This document shows positions 22,629 through 34,266 of a stretch of 64,000 bases of DNA, one piece after another (position 1 is the first letter of the stretch; each line of letters begins with the position of its first letter). Below the pieces are notes generated by a model. It made no database searches and had not been told where the DNA came from. It saw nothing but the letters and a program-made list of their open reading frames with translations. Source of the DNA: Hormiphora californensis (Eukaryota > Ctenophora > Tentaculata > Cydippida > Pleurobrachiidae); assembly GCA_020137815.1 (NCBI GenBank), contig CM035355.1:7190597-7254596 (forward strand), read 5' to 3'. Made by a program: the position numbers and the translations under genes.

Positions 22629-24685
22629 ATTAGTAAATTACTGTTTGTTGATAACTTTAACTTTAAAAGTGACCAGGGATTACTTTTAAAGATTAAACAC
22701 TGTTCTAATATATTACTGTTTGTGACGTGACTTACAAATTACCGAATTGACAAAAAACTGACAACGTAAGTGTATACTGACCGTCCTATCTGTACAACTA
22801 AATGTATCCAAATTATGCCAAAACTAATTCAAATTGAACGGTTGAAGCTGCTTTTTGAAACCAAGATTTAAAAGATCGATTTTCACACTACAGAAACATA
22901 TTATTGTGACAAAGCTTGGTAAATAATCAACCCTCAACCGAACATTTTTAATTAGTTTTGGAACAATAAATTAAAACTTTTATGGATAAACAGAGTTCAA
23001 TTGACATTTTATATTTGAAGCCCGTTCAAATGAAAGGTTCAAAAAAGGCAAGAGATAAAAACGGAAAAGTTTCCTCATCACGGAAGAAACATTACGGAGA
23101 TAAAGAAAGAGATGTAGAGAGGGGCAGGTATAAAGGGGATGAAGGACTATCAAGATCATCTTCATCAGCTCCTGATCCCTCCCCACCTCCGCCTTCTCTC
23201 TTGCGGTGGGAGGGCAGTTCCATGTGTATCAGGTGAAAGACTGAGTTTGCCGAGTTCTGAAATGTGTACTGTTATTAGTTTTTGGAACGAATTTTTTCCC
23301 TGCCCGGGTGAATGCCTTCGGCATTCACCCGGATGCCTTTTTACTTTGTAAAAAGGCATAGCAGGGTTAGAATTCGAAAACGACATTTTGGTATACTAAC
23401 TAATCGGTAGAGGGACATTTTTGGTCACACTTTCGTTGCGAGGGCAACGGTGTAGCAACTAGAGCCGCGCACACAGTGACGATCAGCTACTCCTTCATCA
23501 AACACCTCATTGACACAGTTTGATGGACGTGTGTGCGTGCGCCACTCAACAAAACATGAAATGCTCTGCCGCGCTTTTCGCGTGTTACATACACATTTTC
23601 ATCTTGCGAGTCGAGTGTGAGATGTTAGATAAGTAGTTAAGTTGGAGTGTCAAAAGCTGGTTAGCAAGTGTCATGTGATTAGGAGTTAGCTAACTCTAAG
23701 CTATGTGAGAAGTATACTGACAGCTAGATCGTATGCATCTCACATTACATTATGACCAAGCCTTGATCCTGTTGGTAGTGACAATGTCACTGACATGTGA
23801 AACGGTAGGGCAGGGAAACACAGCATTATGAATACATAATGCAATAATTCTTGTTATATTTTTGACTCTTTTTATTGTACAAAATTGGTATTTTAGTGCG
23901 TCATAAAAGATATATAAAACTCCCTAAAAGCACTTGAAGTTAACTAACAATTAACATCATACCTGAGTGCCAATAACACGGATATATGATGTTGCCATGA
24001 GAGGAAAAGATAGGTACTGCCAAGAGCTACACTGACGTCTACTGTTATCCACTACATCCACCCAATCTTTTCGGTTCTGAGAATGGGGGATATTTAGGAA
24101 ATAGGCAGCATTACGATTTCAGGAATATTAAAAAAGTGAGGTTACACGGTCGCTTGTAGTGGGAAAACGGAGATGGAAAACGGAGATACAGTAAGACGAC
24201 GCGCAACCGTGGCCAATCAGGGCGCTAGTACGTGCTGAACACATGGACTTTTTGCCGCACGTTATGCAACGTGCGTGTCTCATTATTGTATTTCCATTAC
24301 GGTAATACGACTACAAGCAGCTCTGTAACAGTAGTTATGACGGTAATTTATCAACTAAATAAAGGTAGGGACCGTCACAGAGACACATTTGAGGGTTTCT
24401 CTCTATCTTTCTTCCTCTCTCTCTGAATATCCCAGAAGACAGAAGCGATTTCAAATAATATTTATCATGAGTCCCAAGATCTTGAAAATGTGCTAATTGT
24501 TCTTATAATAGTTTTCTTTCTTGTTTCGTACCGATATGTTACCTCGCCCGTTACAATACAGACATATTCTAGTAAGAAAATTGAGCAAAGAGCACACCTG
24601 CTTCAAATATTCAATATATCGATCCTTTAAAATGAGTGACATTTCTGGTCATGTTATTCTTTGAGCTGTAGGCGACATTTGGCAA
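22629..24685. other. Intergenic region without a recognised gene
   Basis: The first 200 bp match the 3' flank of the other lectin copies. At 23303-23329 and 23331-23359 lie two adjacent short perfect hairpins (GGGTGAATGCC/GGCATTCACCC and ATGCCTTTTTAC/GTAAAAAGGCAT). A Lys/Arg-rich open frame at 22982-23236 has no family features and I do not call it. The rest, to 24685, shows only AT-rich spacer sequence. Confidence 0.5.
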
Positions 24686-25554
24686 ATGTTTTCCTTTGTT
24701 CTACTTTTGTTATTTACGCAATGGATTCTGGCAGCGATAGGTAAGTCACCGGAAAAGTTAACCTCGTATCATTGTCCTAACGGGTCACCCTATTGTTTGT
24801 TCAATCAGCACGGGCGTGTTCTAACATTTTTCGGTCTCCCTCTTTTAGACTGGCAAATAGTGGAGCTTGGTGTAAAGTTTCCTTGGTCGATTTCCAGTAC
24901 ACCACTTTATGTTCAGACTAGCGGAACTAACGCGGGAAATATCTCTATAAACGGATATGATTCCTCTGGTGTCCAGCAAGGCTACATTAGCATTCAGATC
25001 ATGAAAGAGGGGACAGTATACTTTACCATTTGTTGTTTGGGTATGGAACCAAAAGAAAAAACAGCGAATTTCACAGGCGGAAATATCTGGAGAATCTCCA
25101 CATCCATGAACGGCTACCGGCAATTATTCTGGGATTTTCGTTGTAATGGTAGCTCTGTTTTATCGTACCAACTGAGTACAACATGTAAAGATGCTTGGGA
25201 TGCTGTGGTGGACCTTGCCTTTTCACGGGATTCTGATACTGATTCAATAGCTTATGGATTGAGTATTATAAGTAAGTAAAAAAATTTAGTTGATTTATAT
25301 GCGTTGACATGCGTTGGGATATTTCAAAAAAGCCAATAAATCCAGACAATCCCAATATCCAAGTCATTAAAAAAAACCCTCGAACTCCTCAGTGTGCCCA
25401 GATATCAACATCGAAGGGGCCACTATAAACAGCACGTCAATCGAGCCTGGTGATGTTGTCTCTGTGAGATGCGAGGAGAATGCAGTATTGATAGGGGACA
25501 GTGTTCTCACATGTCAGGGTGATGGATCCTGGGATTCGATGCCCCATTGTATAG
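24686..25554 (+). CDS. Secreted protein with unknown domain plus sushi/CCP domain
   Basis: Three exons, 24686-24740, 24849-25271 and 25393-25554, read in phase for about 213 residues. Exon 1 is a signal peptide (FSFVLLLLFTQWILAAI). Exon 2 encodes about 140 residues of alternating hydrophobic and polar strands with several Cys (ICC, RCNGSS, TTCKDAW), likely a beta-sandwich; I do not recognise the family. Exon 3 is one complete sushi (CCP) domain with its four cysteines in order (CPDINIEGA, VRCEEN, LTCQGDGSW, HCIG) and the conserved Trp. It ends at a phase-1 donor, the usual sushi exon class, so more exons probably follow, but none was found before the next gene at 26549. The role is presumably extracellular recognition, in line with the neighbouring lectins. 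Confidence 0.7.
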
Positions 25555-25928
25555 GTAAGTGACAGGGAGTAAGTATGGCAGGTCGGGGTAATCTGGTGGT
25601 ACGGGTTATTACTTATTTGGTATAATTTTGTTTGTTTTTTTAGGAAAGGTTTTCATTCGTACCAAAGTTATAGGGGAACTTTTGTACGGAATAATATTAG
25701 CTTTCAATGGACACCAATTAACTCTGATGCATTGTTAATTGTATTGTATTGTATCACATCATTATCGTATCCCTCTAGTGGGGTACAGCTGTCTTGGCAG
25801 GGAACCCAATCATTTCAATAGCCTTGGGGACTTTCAATATCTCCCAGGGAAAAAGCTCTCTGGAACGCTCCTTTAGATATTATTAGACAGAGGGATTCTG
25901 AACAGAAAGAATACAGATCACAAGAGAG

Positions 25929-26003
<75 letters not shown>

Positions 26004-26548
26004 AGAGAAAGAGAGAGAGGGAGAGAGGGGAAGAGGGAGAGCTCTTCTTACACAGCACCTAGGTGGCTTATTCAACATTGTGATTGTGGTTTCTAAAAAT
26101 AAAACGAGAGCGAGGGAGAGAGCATAAATGCGTTACAAGCAATCCCTTAGTCTTTGCTTTCCCAGTTTCTTACTATCGTAGTAAGCCTTGCTTTGCTGTT
26201 ATACTTTCATTTCATTCACCAAGCAGGCCACCTTATGGTGATTTCTTCAGCTGGAAATATTTAACTCATCTATTTAAATGTTATGCACTTGTATTTTTAA
26301 CCCACCTCATTATAGTACTACTGCTGCAGTCGGACCCCGATTTAGTGGCCCCCGATTTAGTGGCACCCCGATTTAGTGGGAGGATTTTTTTTCCCCCGAT
26401 ATACGAAAATTAACATTATTTGAACCCGATTTAGTGGCACCCCGATTTAGTGGCAGAATTTTTTCCCCCGAGGATGCCACTAAATCGGGGTCCGACTGTA
26501 CCTAATTACCTGCATCCATCATATTATTATTCATTTTAGTGTTTCAAA
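25555..26548. other. Spacer with GA tract and MITEs
   Basis: No gene seen. At 25645-25690 a small hairpin (TTCGTACCAAAGTT paired with AACTTTTGTACGGAA) resembles one at 27547-27590. At 25925-26010 there is a (GA)n tract. At 26327-26501 lies a full copy of the CAGTCGGACCCC palindromic MITE with internal GATTTAGTGGCACCCC repeats. Confidence 0.6.
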
Positions 26549-27493
26549 ATGTTGTTTATTGTGCTGAATCTACTGGTGGCAGCTGTAGCAGCACAACAGA
26601 TTGCTTATTTTCCACCACCGAACTCCGTGGACGACTACATCCGAGTTGATATCTCCAACGGTGGCTCTCCCATAACAGAAGTCACCATCGCAGCCTGGGC
26701 TAAACAAGCCACACCTTATGAGTCGGATAGCGCCGAAGGCTATTTCTTCAGCTACATGTCGTCAACAGATAGCGATCACAATTTGCTACTACTTGGTGGT
26801 AGCAACACTTTCTGTATAAAATTTTGGGTTTTCAGTAGTCGGCAGAGATCTTCTTCGTGTAGCGATTACGGTATTACAGTCGGTATGTTAAAATCATGCC
26901 TCACAATTCCTTTATGTTTGTAGTGTATTGCTATGTATATCTATCCTTGCTAGTGTTTTTACAAGTATTAGTTAGCTGAACTCAATACTGACTAACGGCG
27001 GTGGCATTCCCCTCTTAGGTAAGTGGATTCACTACGCGGCCACATGGACAAGTGCAACGGGGGCAACTAAGGCCTACCTTAACGGAGAGCTGATCAAGGA
27101 AGCCACCAACATCAAGAAGGGCTTGCAAATTGGAAACGAAGGAGTTTTGATCATTGGACAGGTTGATCTAGGTTTTTTGTCTGGATAAATAGCCATGATA
27201 AAGGTAGCAACAAAAGTATGCTGTTGATTGAATTGAAACCGTTTCCTCTTTTCAGGACCAAGACAGCTACGGAGGCGGTTTTCAAGTAAAGAATGCCTTT
27301 TCCGGTGAATTGACGGGTTTATTCTGGTTGAGAAAGGTCCTAACGCCGGACCAAGTTTCTACCCTCTACAAGGACACCCTTGTCCATCGTGATTCCGAAA
27401 GTTACCCTCCGGGTGACATAGTTCTCAGTTGGAGTGATATCATGACCACAGGGTCATTTCACGGTGGTACCTATAGCTATTATAGTATCTACG
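26549..27493 (+). CDS. Secreted pentraxin/LamG-like lectin, 3' end unclear
   Basis: Three exons are clear: 26549-26882, 27019-27161 and 27256-27493. The chain starts with a signal peptide (MLFIVLNLLVAAVAA). A concanavalin-like jelly roll follows: VTIAAWAKQ, then WIHYAATWTSATGATKAYLNGELI, IIGQDQDSYGGGF, and SGELTGLFWLRKVLTPDQV. The GQDQDSYGGGF and LTPDQV blocks are those of pentraxin and LamG-like domains; in pentraxins this region helps bind calcium. Exon 3 can end at the donor GTAATT (27494), or translation can run into a stop at 27589-27591, which lies inside a MITE-like hairpin and so is a less likely native end. It lies head to tail with the preceding secreted genes. Confidence 0.75.
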
Positions 27494-27826
27494 GTAATTA
27501 TTATCAATTTTTTAAGTTATTGTGGGCCGTGGGGGTTTATGGTTTTTATTCGTACAAAAGTTACAGGGCTGAGAACTTTTGTACGAAATAATATTTTTTA
27601 ACTTTGATCATTTTGATCCGACGGCCCTAACCATATAACCCTAACCCTACCTGTTATCAAGATTATCTATAGCGTCCTGACTCCTGAGTACGGCGCCAAT
27701 GGTGAAAAATTATAGGAACAGAAAACAACGAATACATGCAAGGTAATGTTATAAAAGTAACAACAAAACCAACATGCCCTCTGTAGCTTCCCCATCCCCA
27801 GTTTAACTAAAAAATAAACCTCTATA

Positions 27827-30804
27827 CTATCCCCATCCCTGCAGTACCTTGCTGATGGAGACGATGTAGCTGTAGCATCGGTTATCACAATCCCAAAGGA
27901 GCAGGGAGAGGGTTGAGATGAGGTAGGGCTGGGGGAGGAGCACTATAATCGCACCCGATCCAACCTGACAGAGGAGGTGATTGGTTGCTGCAAGACACTC
28001 AGAGACTTAAAAAGTGTTGTGTTGTTGATCGAAAAGACAATTTTTATACTTTGGGTCTAAAATCGGTGTCTTCGATTCTAATGATTAAAATCAGGTTCAC
28101 AGCTAACTGATTTACCCCAAACAAAATATTTACCAGTACTCAAAAACAATTTGATTCCCCTCACCTGGTGGCAAGTGTACCCATCCTCCCAATCGTATTG
28201 TGTTGTATTCCCATTTAGCAGGGTACTCCTATACTTGCTGACACCCTCCACTACTATGGATCCCCGTTCTATGGTGGCCACATTGTCCCTGGGCTCTATC
28301 ACCCCCTCCTCATCCACACTGACCACATCCACAGTCGAGGTGTACCTGGGGTGAAAGTGTGAGTTGTTATATAGAGTTGAGAGGGGGTGCAGTGATGGGT
28401 TGGGGTGAGAGCCGAAGGGTGAACTGAGGGTGGAGAAGGGGAGTCAAGTGAGGGGGTCAGTGGGGGAAGGACAGTGTACCTACTAGCGCCCCCCACCTAA
28501 TAGGTACTACCTAGCGGCCAGTTATGCTAGTTATATTATCATTGCACACGGATACGATAATTAGACAATACACTACATTTATTAGTAGTAGTGCAGACAC
28601 GTTATTAGGAAGTATTTGTACACCAACAATAGACACACATTACACTGCACTACTGCTGTACTCAGAACTCCGGACATGTAGGAGTTGCAGTACACTACAA
28701 AGACCACAACAATTACGATTGAAATAGGTGCGATTATATGTCGAAACAGAACACAAAGATACCACCCCTCACTTACCTCACACTAGCCTCTTCAATGGAG
28801 AACACCTTACTGGTAGAACACCATGTACCCACAATCCTAATCATACCCACAGCCCGGGGTTGTGCCAACTGAATCCTCTGGTAACCATGGCAATGGTATT
28901 GTTCATAGTTAGCAACACACTTCCAACTCTCCCCATCCATTGATATAGACACTCTGTAACTACTGTAACCCTCACCACTCTCCTTACTGTTGCTAGGCAA
29001 CGCAAATCCTATCTCATTAACGATGTGAGGCCTGGTAAACCGGAGCGTGATCCCCCGTTCATCCCCAATAGCATGTTTACAAAACACCTTATCCGTTGAG
29101 CCTGCAACCCCACTATGATCGTAACTCCTGGTAAACAGAGCGTATCCGTTCTCCCCCGTTGCCACACTCAAAACACCGCTCTCCACCAACTCCATCCCCT
29201 CTCTCCTGATACCCCTGTGTGGTAAATCCACATGGTCGGAAAGTGTTTGCTCTCTGAGTGAGTCTAGAATAGTTTCACTAGTAAACAGTTCCGTTGGAGC
29301 AATGTGCAGGAAGACTTCCTTGGGTGGGATGAGACACAGACGCAGGTAGGAGAGCAGGGTGTCTTGTTCGGGTTGGGTTCGTTTTTTGGCGGATATCCAC
29401 GAGTTAATGTGGTGGAAGATGTCCAGTTCAACAAGGGGGTAACTGTCCCGGCGGAATATTGCAGAGAGGGTGTGGTGGGAGAGATCATCAATACTTGATA
29501 AACACTCACTGAAAATGTGTGCGGATTAATAACAACTAATAATAACCACCGCTTGTTTTTCGAATTAGGAACCATATATTTTTTGCCGGATAGCAAAAAA
29601 TGGGTGTGCTGTAAAAAACACGGACAACCCTGCACAATTTATGCACTGTTAAAGTGCATATATTTTGCCACTGTGTGTTTCCTACCTGGGATGAGCATCA
29701 ATTAGCTGAAGGCAGTGCTCCTGTAAATTAGCAAGGTTGTAGAACGTTGCTAGTTGGCAGATCTCCGCAGCATTGGATGTGTCTATTTGGGTTCGGAGAA
29801 AGGAGCAGATATCCATTTCTAGGAGAGTCAACTCGTATCTGTGAGCTAGTTCCAGTAGTAGTAGGACCTGGGAAATGGGGTGAACTGAGACGGTCGTGTT
29901 GTAACTTGTATGGGTGCAGGTTAGACCCCCCCCTGTTGCATTGTCTAGATGTTTGGGGTGGGGGAGGGTTGAGCGACAGAAATATTTAGTTCGCTGTGCC
30001 CTCTCTCGATATAGACAAGTTGTAAGAAACAATGCGTTTGCACTATTCATAGCATCTGGCAGGCTCTTCCAAAATGCAATAAACGCAGACGCAAATGGCA
30101 ATGCACACATGCACACACAGCTTGCAAACATTCCAACACTTTAAAAGCGACGACTTTTTAAAACAACCATGCTGTGGTCTCCAGTCTGTTCAATTCAATC
30201 ATTATCATACAGATATTGCTGTGATCGTGGGACTTTTGTCACTGATTATTTTAGACGTTGGTGAGACAAAAAATGACATCTATTGGAAAGACAACTCATT
30301 ACAGCTGTTACCTCGGAGGTGGAGACCTTGTTCAGGTCCATTCTGCAGGTGTACAGGTACTCCCTGATAACAGTGAATGTGCCAGGTTCCACATCGTGCA
30401 TCTGGATCTCTGCACCTGGCCTACTTTCCCTCATACCACCTGGGGATAAATGTTGTCTTGTTTCAATTTACACATGGGACTGAGAGTTGAGAACATGATA
30501 GTATAGTTTAGTACCATTCAATTATCGAATCTAAAATACGGAATTCTATTCTACCTAAATCAAGCAAATTTGCACTTCTCATTTGTGTACGTCATATTAA
30601 TAATAGAAATCACTCACCATACAGTAGTGCACGGAAATACTTTGATCGTGCAGCAAGGATGGCCTTATGACACGGGAACTCCTGTCCCTGACACGTAATC
30701 ATGACATCACTCTCTATGTCCGGGTCCTCCAGGAGGGACCCCAGTTGGGCAGATAGTTCACTGCTGTGGTTTATAGTTCCTCGGTCCCAACCTGCCCCTG
30801 CCAT
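27827..30804 (-). CDS. BTBD9: BTBD9-like BTB/BACK protein with two F5/8C-like domains, C-terminus incomplete
   Basis: BTBD9 proteins are BTB-domain proteins proposed as Cullin-3 adaptors. Six exons read in phase: 30804-30618 (ATG), 30439-30312, 29867-29686, 29508-28777, 28345-28165, 27964-27848, about 509 residues. The BTB domain is split over exons 1-2 (SDVMITCQGQEFPCHKAILAARSKYF is cut short here: see DVMITC, CHKAILAARS, ALLYG, GMRESRPGAEI). Exons 3-4 hold the rest and the BACK domain (ELAHRYEL, AAEICQLATFYNL). The first F5/8C-like domain ends with VGMIRIVGTW. The second begins NVATIERGSIVVEGVSKYRS, followed by YDWEDGYTCHQ and LLLWDCDNRCYSY. The end of the second domain is not found. Reading on through the donor gives a stop at 27829-27827. 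The order BTB-BACK-F5/8C-F5/8C is specific to BTBD9. Confidence 0.88.
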
Positions 30805-31743
30805 GGTGGGAGCCTAGATAGAAGAAAGAAGGGGGTAACCATGGTTATATGGGAGCCTAGATAGAAGAGAGAGAGAGAGGGAGTAACCGTAGTAATATCG
30901 TAGGAGCATAGATAGAAAAGAGAGGGAGTAATACGAGGAATGATGTGTCCCAGGCCCATATTGCTTGATCTTGGCAGCAATTTACTGGAGTTTTGTACAT
31001 GGGGTGTTTAGATTCTAGAAAAACGCGAAAATAATAATACTTTGTAAATAAACTACAGCTACAACTTACAAATAACACGTCCAGAAAAGAGAATATACAA
31101 AACTTGCTAATAAGCTACAGGTATAGAATCAAAAATATTCGTAATAAACACCTTGGGCACACCGTCCCATCTTTCTTTCTCTTTCTCTCTGCTAACTGCT
31201 TCTCTCGTATAATTCACATCTTCTGTCACACACGCCGCTTTATTCCGTAAACACCAACAGGCCACATAATTTCTTCATACATATCTGAGACCTCTAACGT
31301 TCCCTCAGTCCCCCTCTGACCTCTCGTTCTTCTCCTCACACTCTTCTCCCACTCTCAGTATCTCCCTTTCACTATCATACAAACATGTTACATGACTTTA
31401 GTAACGCCAGCCTGTTGCTGCTGTGATGTCTCGTGGGTCGGATCAACCATAAACATGTACCACTTGCTTACCAAACACCTGAAAAGTGTAGGGGATGTTA
31501 GTTTACCCCCTTTGGAAAGAAAACCAGAGAAAACAACGATTTGGCAGTATACTAAAATTCAATCTTTGCTCAATGGTTCAGGATATTTAAAGAAAGATTG
31601 TCTCTTGGGCAGTGACGAACACAGTTTACATACTACACGGCGGGGACAGGGCAGTTACACACGAGACATTAATTACAGATCACTACAAATTACAGATCAC
31701 TAATTACAATCTTAACATACCTCTCTTATCCGTTCCATTCTGC
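30805..31743. other. Spacer between BTBD9-like and DHHC genes
   Basis: No gene seen. The BTBD9 5' flank holds two copies of an AGAAG.GGGTAACCATGG-type repeat at 30820-30900. A possible short minus-strand exon at 31270-31226 was considered for the DHHC gene but is not in phase with it. Confidence 0.4.
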
Positions 31744-33082
31744 TCATTTTAACAACACCACTACTAGCGATCGGCATAGATCGGCACAGAATGGTTTGTT
31801 GTGGAACAGCAACTGAAAACAAGGGAAGGAGTTATTAATTAGATCTAAACCTTCTTTCCGCACGGTGAAAGAGATCATCGAGCAAGGCAAGGAGGTGGTA
31901 TAAAAATTTTAAAAAACGGGACAATAGTTGAATAAAAATCCAAATCGTCGTTCGGTTTTACCCACCATGTATTCGTGGTAGCAAAGTATGATAGCTCCAG
32001 CAAGGGCCATAGTGCTCACAACGATGTTACAGGAAACGAGACAATGGGAAAATGTCACCGAACCCGTCAAAAACCAAAACAGCTGAATAAATAGTGTTTG
32101 TGTTGGGGATAGAGATACATATTAAATCTCGATAGTACGATCCTCAATACACCCAGACTTCTCCCAAAAAAAAGAAGTTTTACTAATTTTTATCCAGTAT
32201 TCACCCAGGCAGTACAGGGGAAATATAAAATGCAAGTTGTTTTACCTGCATGGGTGCCAGGACAGTCAGAATCACAGTACCGGGAGTCTCATGTGTAACG
32301 ATAAAGATCAGATTCGAACACAAGTAGGTTGCTGATATCCCCAATAATGAAAATACTGTTACCTAAAACGGTCAGGTTGAGAAAATGTTAAATTATCGGA
32401 TATTCCAGAACGCAAAAACACTCAAGATGTTCCGATTTTCCACGATATTCCAATCTCCAAACCGTTACATTTACCATAAAGAAAGGAAGGTTATATTTTC
32501 CTATACAACTTCCAGTAAAGTGGCAGTGGTGATCTCTCTGAACAATGCACACGTCACACGTATGACAGTGCCTCGAGTTAACTGGTACCGAACCTACAAG
32601 AGGGGTAAACGTTTTCAACCGATAATGTCAACACATTAACACAACCTTTCAGAACAAAAATACCACCTAGATTGGTACCATAGTTATGAAATTAATGTAT
32701 TTAAAGGTTGGTTTCACTTACCAGAGCACCCATCGTAAGGACAATACCGCCACCCATCTGTCTGAATGTGGGGGACATTCTTCAGACTCTTAGCAGAACT
32801 ATCTACCAAAATGCACTTCCAGTAGTTGGTAACCAGAGCCGAGTTGAAAAGTAGGGTGGGTCCGATAAATAACCAAAGAAAACCTGCAAATAGCGGTATC
32901 TTGTTTCATGTTTGGTGCCATGACAAAATTATCATTTTGTAATTATCATGTTGTAATACTTTGGTAGCTTCATCTGACGTACCTATCTCATACTGAACGA
33001 AAAATAGCTGTACAAAGAAAGTGGCAACGATGAGGAAAAAGCTCAAGAAAACCATAAACTTTTCCAGTCCAGATTTTGCCAT
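31744..33082 (-). CDS. DHHC-type palmitoyltransferase (ZDHHC family)
   Basis: This is a protein S-acyltransferase that attaches palmitate to cysteines, acting in the endomembranes. Six exons agree in phase: 33082-32983 (ATG), 32883-32722, 32593-32475, 32362-32246, 32082-31966 and 31812-31744 (TGA), 227 residues. Two hydrophobic helices come first (FMVFLSFFLIVATFFVQLF; FLWLFIGPTLLFNSALV). The cysteine-rich catalytic domain follows, with CPYDGC, SRHCHTCDVCIVQRDHHCHF and the active DHHC Cys, then the GSCIGKYN block. Two more helices lie in exons 4-5. The short length and single-exon CRD core fit the ZDHHC22/24 branch, but I do not assign a paralogue. The C-terminus is short; a longer alternative end cannot be excluded. 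Confidence 0.88.
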
Positions 33083-33507
33083 CTTGGAAGGAGCTAAAAA
33101 GAGTTTTTATAACACAATGTTGCAAATGGTTAGGCGCGTGATAGTTAGTTAGTGTATTTCTCTTTATGATGAGCCTGCATTCAGTAGCACATGACTTCAG
33201 TCTTCATGACAGGCAGGGTTGCCGTTGCGATTTTTGCAAAAAATCGAAGAAACATATAATAAATTAATTCATGGTCTTGATAATTCTTCTTATCCTCTTC
33301 TTATTCACTTCACGTAACAAGCTCAGTGCAAGCTAGGTTGGCGATGGCGATCTTCCTCCGATTTCCTCTCAAGGCTATGATATTTTTTGATTGATTTTTG
33401 CAAATATTTTTAAAAACTGGGGGGGGGGGGGGCAATATCGGCCTTAAAATAAAATATATAATAAATTATACAGTAGAAATCAATGGAATCAATAAATTAT
33501 TGTGGAA
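33083..33507. other. Spacer
   Basis: No gene. The stretch is AT-rich with a G run at 33419-33432, and a repeated phrase (GGCAGGGTTGCCGTTGCGAT / AGCTAGGTTGGCGATGGCGA) that suggests old duplicated repeat DNA. Confidence 0.4.
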
Positions 33508-34161
33508 TTAGTCCATACGATATAAATATTCATCAGCGTCACTTGCAGCCGCCTTGCCCCTGCCCCGATATCCCCTAATCGATACAGTTATTGAGCGAAC
33601 CATCGCAAATGATAAGCACAGTCTAAGATACCGAATACAGTCCTGGCGCTCATATCCAGTTTTGGAACATTTTCGGTGGGCCAACTGTTTCAGTGTGTTC
33701 TGAAATTCTCTACCAAGTCCGCCTGATGTTGACATGACAAGCGGAGTGAACACCGCCTTCTCAACCTGGAGAACTCGTTGCAGATAAGCTTTCTTCTTCT
33801 CAGTTTCATGCTTCTCATAGATCTTCTGTATACTCTGGTTGGCATTAGACTTTACCCTTGGATTAAAAATCCTTACGTCAAAATAGGTACAGTCTAAGCT
33901 TGACCAGAGTCCACGGGTTCTGATGTCAAGGCGAGCCCCGTCTGCTGTGATGGTCCCAGCTGGAAGGGACGTCCCCCGAACGTTGAGAAGGTGAGGTTCG
34001 ACCTTGGTATCGAGGCCGACAGTGCTAAGCTCTTTCGCAATAAAGTCTCTCACGTTGTCGTGCCTGTAGTTAACAAATCCTCCAAGCTTGCAGGAGATAG
34101 CATGATCGATACTGTTAGCTTCTCCGCATGTACAAATACAAATACAAATACAAATATACAT
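33508..34161 (-). mobile_element. C-terminal part of an RLE-type non-LTR retrotransposon
   Basis: An open frame of about 217 residues begins in a (TTTGTA)n-derived Cys-Ile run. It then shows a zinc-knuckle pattern CTC-GEANSID-H-AIS-C, the block RHDNVRDFIAKEL, and an acidic pair in ARLDIR and YFDVRIFNP separated by about 15 residues. The knuckle followed by D-x(~15)-D is what the restriction-like endonuclease domain of R2/R4/NeSL-type elements looks like; this assignment is my inference. Blocks such as EKKKAYLQRVLQVE, FTPLVMSTSGG and LSFAMVRSITVSIRG recur in many invertebrate genomes as the end of a long RT-bearing protein. No RT domain remains. Confidence 0.72.
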
Positions 34162-34266
34162 TTATTGTCCGCTTTTCATTGTCCATATTTTAAGAACAAC
34201 ACGAGTTCTGTTAGGTCTTGACTACTTGCATCACTTGGTGCGGACTTCGTCTCACTAACTCTCGTT

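Noticed and set aside
22982-23236. Lys/Arg-rich open frame after lectin copy 3
   Set aside because: No family features, no clear splice context, and biased composition.
29264-29635. Open frame with QVLMISPTTPSLQYSAGT on the minus strand
   Set aside because: It is the wrong frame of the BTBD9 exon 29508-28777; the BACK-domain frame is the one that keeps splice phase.
31226-31270. Possible last exon of the DHHC gene (EEIMWPVGVYG)
   Set aside because: It would need the preceding exon to be read in another phase; in the phase fixed by the donors, that exon ends at a stop at 31744.
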